DNA of 6,202 bases, taken from NCBI GenBank assembly GCA_903883985.1, contig CAISDD010000498.1, forward strand, positions 1-6,202. The letters are read 5' to 3'. Shown here piece after piece: positions 1-6,202 of the stretch. The notes under the pieces are model-generated. The model was not told where the DNA came from, made no database searches, and saw nothing but the letters and a program-made list of their open reading frames with translations. Origin of the DNA: an uncultured Pseudomonadota bacterium. Lineage in GTDB: Bacteria > Pseudomonadota > Gammaproteobacteria > Burkholderiales > Thiobacillaceae. The translations under genes were made by a program, and so were the position numbers. The stretch's first letter is position 1; each line of letters begins with the position of its first letter.

Positions 1-1
1 A

Positions 2-49
2 AGCGAGTTCGTCGAGCAGTTGGCGACGGGCAAGAAGAAGCGAAAGTAG
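2..49 (+). CDS. Possible C-terminal end of an upstream gene (5' partial)
   Basis: Read from position 2, the sequence gives 15 codons, ending EFVEQLATGKKKRK, followed by a TAG stop at 47-49. A short amphipathic stretch followed by a lysine/arginine-rich tail is a common end for a DNA- or RNA-binding protein, but 15 residues are too few to name a family. The reading frame starting at position 1 is also open, to about 196, but its proline/arginine/alanine-rich translation looks like non-coding GC-rich DNA, so the position 2 frame is preferred. The gene would be on the same strand as the helicase operon but separated from it by about 350 bases, so it is probably a different transcription unit. 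Confidence 0.35.
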   Translation, partial: SEFVEQLATGKKKRK

Positions 50-138
50 ACACGGAACAAGCCGGCGCGGCGGCGGTTACTCTCCAGGGCTTCCCGGCCC
101 CCGCGCGACAGGGACTCGAACAGGCATCGAGACCCCCA

Positions 139-160
139 CGTCCTCCCGTCCTGGAGGATG
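139..160. repeat. Short hairpin in the intergenic region
   Basis: CGTCCTCC (139-146) pairs with GGAGGATG (153-160), including one G-T pair, around a six-base loop. An alternative pairing of CCACGT (136-141) with ACGTGG (166-171) excludes part of this stem, so two mutually exclusive folds are possible. There is no T-run, so it is not an intrinsic terminator. It may be a chance fold in GC-rich DNA. Confidence 0.25.
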
Positions 161-205
161 CACGAACGTGGCGCAAGCCATGTTCTTCTGCCTGATGGAT
201 AGACA

Positions 206-228
206 AGAGCCCGCTTTGTGCGGGCTCT
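206..228. terminator. Terminator-like perfect hairpin
   Basis: AGAGCCCGC (206-214) and GCGGGCTCT (220-228) form a perfect 9-bp GC-rich stem around the five-base loop TTTGT. This is the usual shape of a Rho-independent terminator stem, and it lies between the end of the possible upstream gene and the helicase operon. The T-run is weak on both strands: GGGCTTTG follows on the plus strand and TGTCTAT on the minus strand. It is therefore either a degenerate or bidirectional terminator or simply a stable RNA hairpin. It would help insulate the operon from upstream transcription. Confidence 0.45.
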
Positions 229-302
229 GGGCTTTGAAGGGGGGCGTGCAGCTAGAATCACACGAAAAAAATCGAAGCAGACCGATGCACAAGCTCTCGT
301 CG

Positions 303-314
303 TGGAAATTTCCA
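303..314. promoter_or_regulatory. 12-bp perfect palindrome, possible operator
   Basis: TGGAAATTTCCA is a perfect dyad centred 94 bases upstream of the helicase start codon. It is an AT-rich core in otherwise GC-rich DNA. Palindromes of this size and position can be binding sites for dimeric repressors. No regulator gene is in the window and no second copy was noticed, so the role is only a suggestion. Confidence 0.25.
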
Positions 315-402
315 TCCGCCTCGCCGGTTGCGATCACACCCGGCATGACGTCGGCACCCACTGGTTCGTCTCAACCGCACTGAGAGCTGCAGAACAACAG
401 CC

Positions 403-3400
403 ATGAACGTCTTCCAGACCCACGCCCACATCGTTTCGGACTATGCGACGTATATCCGCAGCTTCCTGAAGATTGCAGACCCCAAAATTCTCGAAGTGGT
501 GGAGGGGGAGCTTAACCAGGGCAAGTTGTGGCCGGAGCCGTTGCTACAGTTCAACCCTGCCTTCGAGAGTGGAGGTGGTCTCGACGATCTTGCCTCGGAT
601 GGCACGCTACACCCGGACATTCGGGACATTTTCCAGGGTTACTCCCTGTATCGGCATCAAGTCGACGCCATCAAGCTGGGCACCGCCGGCAAGGATTTCA
701 TCGTTACGTCCGGCACGGGTTCCGGCAAGTCGCTGACCTACATCGGTTCGATCTTCCATCACCTGTTGTCCAACCCAGGTGCCCAGGGCGTGGTGGCAGT
801 CGTGGTGTACCCGATGAATGCCCTCATCAACTCCCAGTACGCGGAGTTCGAGCGCTATCAAAAGAACTACGAGGAGGCCACCGGCAAGCCGTTCCCCATC
901 ACATTTGGCCAATATACCGGGCAGGAAGGCGAGGACAAACGCGCGGCCATGCGTGAGAAGCCCCCGCAGATCCTGCTGACCAACTACATGATGCTGGAGT
1001 TGTTGCTTACCCGACTGCGTGAGCGGCCTATCAGGGATGGCATCTACCAGAACCTGCGATTCCTGGTTTTCGATGAACTTCATACCTACCGAGGCAGGCA
1101 AGGTGCTGACGTGGCCATGCTCATACGGCGCATACGTGCCCAGTGCGGCAAGCCGGTGGTTTGTATCGGCACTTCCGCAACGATGGTCTCGGTGGGTTCC
1201 CTGGCCGAACAGCGTGTCGAAGTGGCGAAAGTGGCGACCATGCTGTTCGGTAAACCTTTCGCACCGACTCAGATCATCAACGAGACACTCGACCGTTCGC
1301 TGGCCTACCAAGGTCTATTACCCGCCGAGTCAGAACTGGCAAACGCCATAGCAGCCGGCATCAATCCGGAATCGGACATCTCGCAACTCAAGGCCCACCC
1401 TGTCGCAATCTGGCTGGAAAACCAGGTGGCGCTCGAAGATCGAGATGGCGTGTTGTTCAGAGGTAAACCCCGTCGGGTATCTGCAATTGTCACAGACCTG
1501 GCCGCCGCCTCCGGCGAGTCATCAGACAACTGCCGCAAGCACCTCGAAGCCCTGCTCCAGTGGATCAGCCTGGCCAATCAACGTCTGCAAGACGCTGGCC
1601 AGCGTTACACCCTGCTGCCTTTCAAACTTCATCAGTTCATCTCTCAGACCGGCTCGGTCTACACCACCCTCGACCAGGATGAGAACCGCCACATCACCCT
1701 GGAGCCGGGGGTCTATCTCAAGGATGACGCCGACAAGAAACCGATCTTCCCCAACGTCTTCAGCCGTGCTAGCGGCCATGCCTTCATTTGTGTCTCCCGT
1801 GTCGGCGACAGACTGGAGCCGCGCGAATTTCGCGAGCTATCCGAGGACGATGAGGAAACCACCGACGGCTATCTGATCGTCGGTGACGAAGTCTGGGATC
1901 CGCTCGAAGACATGGAACTCCTGCCCGAGTCCTGGTTCCGCGTGACCAAATCGGGTCCGGTGCCGGACACGCGCAAGAAAGCCTTCTTCCCGACCAAGCT
2001 CTATTTCGACGAAACGGGGCTCTGTTCCGAGAGCAAGGCCATGAAGTGGTGGGGCTGGTTCATGAAGGCGCCGCTGCTGTTCGACCCGACTGGCGGAGTG
2101 TTCTACGACACCAAGACCAACGAAGGCACCAAGCTCACCAAGCTGGGCAGTGAAGGACGCAGCACCTCCACCACCATCACCGCCTTCTCCATCCTCAACC
2201 AACTGGATGACGCGGGCTATCGCCAACAAGACCAGAAGCTCTTGAGCTTCACCGACAACCGCCAGGATGCCGCGCTCCAGGCCGGCCATTTCAATGACTT
2301 CGTTCAGGTCGTGCGCCTGCGTGCAGGCATCCGTAAGGCGTTGGAGCTGGCATCGGGTAATACGCTGAATTTCGCCAACATCGGCGAAGCCGTTCGCCTG
2401 GCTTTGAATCTGCCGTTCTTGGACTTCGCCAACAAAAACGAAGAACCCACACTCGCGCCGGTCAAGCGCAACTACGAACAGTGTTTTCAGGAGTACCTGG
2501 TTTACCGTGCCATCGCTGACCTGCGTCGGAGCTGGCGCATTGTCCTGCCCAACCTTGAGCAATGCGCGTTGCTCAGCATCGACTACGCGGACCTGGACGA
2601 GATCGCCGCCACCGATGAGTTCTGGCGGGTCATGCCCCTGCTGAATCAGTTGGATCACGCCCAGCGCCGGGACTTCATCGTCACCATCCTGGATTTCTTT
2701 CGCCTCGAATTTGCCATCGAAAGTGAGAACTACCTCACGCAATCCCGCATCAAGGAAAACGAAAAAGAGTTCCGCGAGATGCTGCGCAGCCCCTGGACGC
2801 TGGATCGCAACGAGGAACTACGGGAACCCTTCTTCATACGTCTCGACCCGCTCCACAAGTCTGCCCGGATGTCGTCCAAGAGTATGGGGCCGGCCAGTGC
2901 CCTGGGTAAGTTCATCAAGCTCTACGTTCGCCAACGAGCAGAGGAATTGGATCTGACGGACATCAACCTCAAGGGTGACAACTACCGCCTCTTCATCCTC
3001 AAACTGATGTACATGTTGGAACAGGCCGATTACCTGAAGTCCCAGGTGGCGCGGAATGAGAAGAACGAGGAAGTCCCCGTCTACCGCCTACGGCTAAAGA
3101 AACTCATCTGGAAGCTCGGCGACGGCAAGACCGTCAAGGCCGACGTCATCAAGCAGCGTTTCTACAAGGATCAGGCGCCACGACCCAACGAGTTCTTCCA
3201 GACCCTGTACCAGCGCGATTTCGCCAAGACCAAGCGCCTGCGTGGTGAGGATCATACCGGCCAGCTCGGCACCGAAACCCGCATCGAGCGGGAAGAGCTT
3301 TTCCGCCAAGGCCAGATCAGCGCCTTGTTCTGTTCACCCACCATGGAATTGGGTATTGATATCGGCGGGCTCAGTGTCGTCCACCTGCGCAATGCGCCGC

Positions 3401-5535
3401 CCAATCCGGCCAATTACGCCCAACGCGCCGGGCGGGCTGGCAGAAGCGGGCAGGGCGCGCTGATCTTTACCTACTGCTCCAGTTACGCCCCCCACGACCG
3501 CCACTATTTCAAGGAACAGGAAGCCTTGGTGGCGGGCGCGGTTATGGCGCCCCGGCTGGACCTGTGCAACCGGGAATTGCTGGCTTCTCACCTCAATGCC
3601 TTGGCCGTTTCCCGCCTGGGCCTGCCCGGCTTGGAGGGCGGCAATGGTCTTAGCCCCTCCATCATGCGGCTGGTGGTGGATGACAACGACAAACTGCCGT
3701 TGGCTTCCGAGGTTCGCGCCGGCCTGGATATTTCACCGACCCAGTTCAGCGAACTCAAAGCCACCTTCAAACGCGTCATCAGGGACTTCGAGCCCCAGCT
3801 TTCGGCCAATGCGGCGACTTGGTACTCCGACCAGTGGATCGAACAGAACCTGTCCAAGATCGCGGATCAGCTGGATAGCGCGCTGGTGCGTTGGCGGCGG
3901 CTATACCGTTCCGCGCGCACCATCCTCAGTCGCGCCACCCAGCAGATCGAAAGCGGTACCCTCAGCCTGGGCAGCGACGAATACCGCAAGCACAAGCGCA
4001 ACCAGGACCAGGCCACGCGCCAGCTCGATCTGTTACGCAACGATCTGAAAGGCAAATCGGCCGAACTCTCCGAGTTCTATCCGTATCGCTATTTCGCTTC
4101 GGAAGGCTTCCTGCCCGGCTACAACTTCACGCGCCTGCCGATTCGTGTCTTCCTGCCCAGCAACGACACCGCCGGAGAATTCATTTCCCGCCCGCGTTCC
4201 ATCGCCCTGCGCGAGTTCGGCCCACAAAACATCATCTATCACAACGGCCGCAAGTACCGGGTTTGCCAACTGGTGGTGCAAGACGCCGAGTCGGCGCTGA
4301 CCGAAGCCAAGCTCAGCATCAAGGCCGGCTACTTCCTCACCGGCGAACAGAAAGACCTGGAAATCTGCCCCTTCTCCGGCCTCAATCTGGGCGATGCGGC
4401 CAACAAGGAGCACCTGCACAACCTCATGGAGATGGCCGAGTCCCGTGCCGAGGAGATCGACCGGATTACCTGCGAGGAGGAAGAGCGCCGTTCCCGGGGC
4501 TACAACATCCGCACCTATTTCTCGGTGGATAGCGGCCATCTGGAACGGGTGCGCAAAGCCGTGGCGCGTTCCAGCGAAAGCGTCCTGCTCAACCTTCGCT
4601 ATATCCCTGCGGCCCGCCTGGTTCACGTCAACCGCCAGTGGCGCGCGCGTCATGACGAAGGTTTCCCCATCGGCCTGATCTCCGGTGACTGGCGCAGCGC
4701 CATGCCGGGACCGGAGAGCAATCTCAAGGAAGAATTCCGCCTGGTGAAGCTGTGGACCTCCAACCTGGCCGATGCACTCTATATTGAGCCGATCCAGCCC
4801 TTAGGGCTGAAGCCGGATGGGGTCATCACCCTGCAACACGCACTCAAGCGGGCCATCGAAGGCGTCTTCCAGGTCGAACCCAACGAAATCGGCGTCGTCG
4901 CCGTAGGTGATCCTGAGGCCCCCAACATCCTCATCTTCGAGGCGGCGGAAGGCAGCCTGGGCATCCTCTCCCAGTTCGTCGATGACGTGACCGTCTTCCA
5001 CAAGGTGGTGGAAGAAGCACAACAACTATGCCGATTCGATGACCCCAATTACAAAGGCCCGGCCAGCTATGACGACCTGCTCAGCTACTACAACCAGCGC
5101 GACCACAAGATCATCGACCGCCACCTGATCCAGGACGCCTTGGAAAAGCTGCGCATATGCACCATCGAGATTCAGACCAACACCGGCTACGCCAGCTACG
5201 ACGAGCAGTACCAAGCCCTACTGCGCGGCCTGGACCCGAACTCCTCCACTGAGCGCAAGTTCATCGACTACCTCCATGCCAACGGTTTGCGCCTGCCCGA
5301 TGCCGCCCAGAAGCGTGTCGATGGCATCTACGTGCAACCGGATTTCTACTACGAGCCGCGCATCTGGGTTTTTTGCGATGGCACGCCCCATGACCAACCT
5401 GCCGTGAAGGAAAGCGACGAAGCCAAGCGCCAGGCCATCATGGCCAAGGGGGATGAAGTCTGGGTTTACTTCTACAAGGACAACCTCACAGAGAAAGTTT
5501 CGGCGCGTCCGGATATCTTCAGGAAGGTGAAATGA
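403..5535 (+). CDS. Giant DEAD/DEAH-box helicase with DUF1998/MZB-like and C-terminal nuclease-like regions (DISARM/Druantia-type defence protein)
   Basis: This 1710-residue cytoplasmic protein is a superfamily 2 ATP-dependent helicase or translocase, probably acting on DNA in anti-phage defence. Visible motifs are: YRHQ 83-86; Walker A GTGSGKS 104-110; Ia YPMNALINSQ 136-145; TNYMMLE 193-199; DELH box 224-227; TSAT 257-260; IV-like SFTDNRQDAA 615-624; V-like SPTMELGIDIGG 978-989; and VI QRAGRAGRSGQ 1007-1017. A helical stretch (about 1145-1222) leads to FYPYRYFASEGFLPGYNF (1225-1242), which looks like a family signature. A DUF1998/MZB-like region spans about 1450-1575 (FEAAEGSLGIL 1512-1522, LLSYYNQRDH 1559-1568) but lacks the usual cysteine cluster. 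The C-terminus (about 1612-1696) has a PD-(D/E)XK/Vsr-like look, with E1617, D1647 and CDGTPHD 1658-1664. No signal peptide or membrane segment is seen. The ATG at 403 is chosen because the N-terminal residues (DYATYIRSF, LWPEPLLQFNP) look family-like, although the Shine-Dalgarno site is weak. Helicase assignment is secure. The defence role is inferred from the DUF1998 architecture and the SNF2 partner; DruE-like or fused DrmA/DrmB-like are the main alternatives. Confidence 0.93.
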   Translation: MNVFQTHAHIVSDYATYIRSFLKIADPKILEVVEGELNQGKLWPEPLLQFNPAFESGGGLDDLASDGTLHPDIRDIFQGYSLYRHQVDAIKLGTAGKDFIVTSGTGSGKSLTYIGSIFHHLLSNPGAQGVVAVVVYPMNALINSQYAEFERYQKNYEEATGKPFPITFGQYTGQEGEDKRAAMREKPPQILLTNYMMLELLLTRLRERPIRDGIYQNLRFLVFDELHTYRGRQGADVAMLIRRIRAQCGKPVVCIGTSATMVSVGSLAEQRVEVAKVATMLFGKPFAPTQIINETLDRSLAYQGLLPAESELANAIAAGINPESDISQLKAHPVAIWLENQVALEDRDGVLFRGKPRRVSAIVTDLAAASGESSDNCRKHLEALLQWISLANQRLQDAGQRYTLLPFKLHQFISQTGSVYTTLDQDENRHITLEPGVYLKDDADKKPIFPNVFSRASGHAFICVSRVGDRLEPREFRELSEDDEETTDGYLIVGDEVWDPLEDMELLPESWFRVTKSGPVPDTRKKAFFPTKLYFDETGLCSESKAMKWWGWFMKAPLLFDPTGGVFYDTKTNEGTKLTKLGSEGRSTSTTITAFSILNQLDDAGYRQQDQKLLSFTDNRQDAALQAGHFNDFVQVVRLRAGIRKALELASGNTLNFANIGEAVRLALNLPFLDFANKNEEPTLAPVKRNYEQCFQEYLVYRAIADLRRSWRIVLPNLEQCALLSIDYADLDEIAATDEFWRVMPLLNQLDHAQRRDFIVTILDFFRLEFAIESENYLTQSRIKENEKEFREMLRSPWTLDRNEELREPFFIRLDPLHKSARMSSKSMGPASALGKFIKLYVRQRAEELDLTDINLKGDNYRLFILKLMYMLEQADYLKSQVARNEKNEEVPVYRLRLKKLIWKLGDGKTVKADVIKQRFYKDQAPRPNEFFQTLYQRDFAKTKRLRGEDHTGQLGTETRIEREELFRQGQISALFCSPTMELGIDIGGLSVVHLRNAPPNPANYAQRAGRAGRSGQGALIFTYCSSYAPHDRHYFKEQEALVAGAVMAPRLDLCNRELLASHLNALAVSRLGLPGLEGGNGLSPSIMRLVVDDNDKLPLASEVRAGLDISPTQFSELKATFKRVIRDFEPQLSANAATWYSDQWIEQNLSKIADQLDSALVRWRRLYRSARTILSRATQQIESGTLSLGSDEYRKHKRNQDQATRQLDLLRNDLKGKSAELSEFYPYRYFASEGFLPGYNFTRLPIRVFLPSNDTAGEFISRPRSIALREFGPQNIIYHNGRKYRVCQLVVQDAESALTEAKLSIKAGYFLTGEQKDLEICPFSGLNLGDAANKEHLHNLMEMAESRAEEIDRITCEEEERRSRGYNIRTYFSVDSGHLERVRKAVARSSESVLLNLRYIPAARLVHVNRQWRARHDEGFPIGLISGDWRSAMPGPESNLKEEFRLVKLWTSNLADALYIEPIQPLGLKPDGVITLQHALKRAIEGVFQVEPNEIGVVAVGDPEAPNILIFEAAEGSLGILSQFVDDVTVFHKVVEEAQQLCRFDDPNYKGPASYDDLLSYYNQRDHKIIDRHLIQDALEKLRICTIEIQTNTGYASYDEQYQALLRGLDPNSSTERKFIDYLHANGLRLPDAAQKRVDGIYVQPDFYYEPRIWVFCDGTPHDQPAVKESDEAKRQAIMAKGDEVWVYFYKDNLTEKVSARPDIFRKVK
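5521..5529 (+). promoter_or_regulatory. Ribosome binding site of the SNF2 helicase gene
   Basis: AGGAAGGTG lies just before the ATG at 5532, inside the last codons of the preceding gene. It is a good Shine-Dalgarno match and fixes the start of the downstream gene. Together with the ATGA overlap (5532-5535) it indicates translational coupling, so the two helicases are made from one mRNA. Confidence 0.7.
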
Positions 5536-6202
5536 GCATCGCGTTGCAACCCGGAAAGCTCGTCTCCCTGCGCGGGCGCGACTGGATCGTCTTGCCTTCG
5601 GAAGACCCCGATCTGCTGGTCGTCAAACCCCTGGGCGGTTCCGATGACGAGATCGCCGGCATTTACCTGCCGCTGGAGATAACTACAGACCGGCCCGCCG
5701 ATGCCCACTTTCAAGAGCCGGCCGCCGCTGACCTGGGCGACATTAGCACCGCCCGCCTGCTCTACGACTCCGCCCGCCTGGCTTTTCGTAACGGTGCCGG
5801 CCCCTTCCGTTCCCTGGCCAAACTCTCTTTTCGTCCTCGTTCCTACCAGATGGTGCCGCTTATCATGGCCCTGAGGCAGGACTCGCCACGCCTGCTCATC
5901 GCAGATGACGTGGGCGTGGGCAAGACCGTGGAAGCGCTGCTGATCGTCAAGGAGCAGCTGGAGCGCCGCAAGATCAAGCGTTTCGCCGTAGTCTGCTTGC
6001 CTCACCTGTGCGAACAATGGCAGTCGGAAATCCGCGACAAGCTGGATATCGAGGCGGTCATCATCCGTTCCAACACCCAGGCCCGGCTCGACCGGCAAAT
6101 CCAGGGCGACACCAGCGTTTACGACTACTACCCCTACCAGGTCATCAGCATCGACTTCATCAAGTCCGATGTCCGGCGCGATGTCTTCATCGAACAATGC
6201 CC
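5532..6202 (+). CDS. SNF2/RapA-type helicase, DISARM DrmD-like (3' partial)
   Basis: The frame stays open from the ATG at 5532 to the window edge, giving 223 complete codons of what should be a much longer protein (related helicases are around 1000 residues). Residues 1-50 (GKLVSLRGRDWIV, then VKPLGG) look like the small beta-barrel that precedes the helicase core in RapA/DrmD-type proteins. The SNF2 core begins with the Q-like motif RPRSYQ (101-106), then Walker A IADDVGVGKT (123-132), where most SNF2 proteins have ADEMGLGKT, and motif Ia VVCLPHLCEQW (153-163). The DEAH box and RecA2 domain lie beyond the window. SNF2 proteins translocate on double-stranded DNA. The start is supported by the ribosome binding site and the four-base overlap with the upstream helicase. 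SNF2 family membership is secure; the DrmD-like assignment rests on the N-terminal domain, the DDVG motif and the neighbour, and is less certain. Confidence 0.88.
   Translation, partial: MSIALQPGKLVSLRGRDWIVLPSEDPDLLVVKPLGGSDDEIAGIYLPLEITTDRPADAHFQEPAAADLGDISTARLLYDSARLAFRNGAGPFRSLAKLSFRPRSYQMVPLIMALRQDSPRLLIADDVGVGKTVEALLIVKEQLERRKIKRFAVVCLPHLCEQWQSEIRDKLDIEAVIIRSNTQARLDRQIQGDTSVYDYYPYQVISIDFIKSDVRRDVFIEQC

Larger units (their letters stand above)
50..402. other. Intergenic region upstream of the helicase operon
   Basis: No convincing protein gene is seen here. The short open frames on both strands have low-complexity or unnatural composition, no ribosome binding site and no recognisable motif. 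The region holds a hairpin at 139-160, a terminator-like hairpin at 206-228, a run of seven A at 265-271 and a 12-bp palindrome at 303-314. No clear sigma-70 promoter was found. TAGAAT at 253-258 resembles a -10 box, but the nearest -35-like hexamer (TTGAAG, 234-239) is only 13 bases away. The operon promoter presumably lies between the hairpin at 228 and the start codon at 403, which would give the first mRNA an untranslated leader of unknown length. Confidence 0.6.

Noticed and set aside
108..135. Possible minus-strand tRNA, because GGGACTCGAAC resembles the complement of a T-arm
   Set aside because: The flanking bases do not pair into a T-stem, and no anticodon arm, D-arm or acceptor stem could be assembled around it.
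234..258. Possible sigma-70 promoter TTGAAG / TAGAAT
   Set aside because: The spacer is only 13 bases and no extended -10 TG is present, so the pair is unlikely to work as a promoter.
77..361. 94-codon open frame on the minus strand in the intergenic region
   Set aside because: No ribosome binding site or recognisable motif, and its composition (mixed Cys/Pro/Gly/Ser) looks like a chance reading of GC-rich DNA.
292..388. 7-bp inverted repeat AGCTCTC (292-298) / GAGAGCT (382-388)
   Set aside because: It is short and 83 bases apart; such matches are expected by chance.
1837..2742. 301-codon open frame antisense to the large helicase
   Set aside because: Long antisense frames are expected opposite GC-rich genes. 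The translation is Val/Gly/Glu-rich without motifs, while the plus strand encodes helicase sequence here.
4796..4808. Hairpin AGCCC-TTA-GGGCT inside the large gene
   Set aside because: It is short, lies inside conserved coding sequence and lacks a T-run; it is explained by codon content.
5472..6197. 241-codon minus-strand open frame across the junction of the two helicases
   Set aside because: The plus strand encodes clear SNF2 motifs over the same DNA with a proper start and ribosome binding site, so this frame is a shadow.

Overview
The window comes from a GC-rich bacterial genome. Codon use favours G or C in third position and the genes have Shine-Dalgarno sites and ATGA overlaps, which suggests a beta- or gammaproteobacterium, probably in an accessory (defence) region. 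No species call can be made from the sequence.

Layout: positions 2-49 carry what may be the last 15 codons and stop of an upstream gene with a basic tail. A gap of about 350 bases (50-402) follows, with no convincing gene. It holds two short hairpins, one of them terminator-like, a 12-bp perfect palindrome and an A-tract. Nearly all the rest is one very large gene (403-5535, 1710 residues). It encodes a superfamily 2 DEAD/DEAH-type helicase with all the main motifs, a DUF1998/MZB-like region and a C-terminal region resembling a restriction-endonuclease fold. Its stop codon overlaps the start of a second gene (5532 to the window end, cut off), which encodes the N-terminal part of an SNF2/RapA-type helicase or translocase.

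The two genes overlap by four bases (ATGA), with a good ribosome binding site inside the end of the first, so they are almost certainly one operon. A giant DUF1998-type helicase paired with an SNF2 helicase is typical of anti-phage defence loci related to DISARM (DrmA/DrmB plus DrmD), and the first protein also resembles the DruE-type helicases of Druantia. I infer that this is the 5' end of a DISARM-related defence operon. Further subunits, for example a DNA methyltransferase or a phospholipase-D-type nuclease, would lie beyond position 6202 and cannot be seen here. The unusual points are within the large helicase: helicase, MZB-like and nuclease-like parts fused in one chain, apparent loss of the MZB zinc cysteines, a large insertion inside the second RecA domain, and an atypical nuclease-like active-site region.
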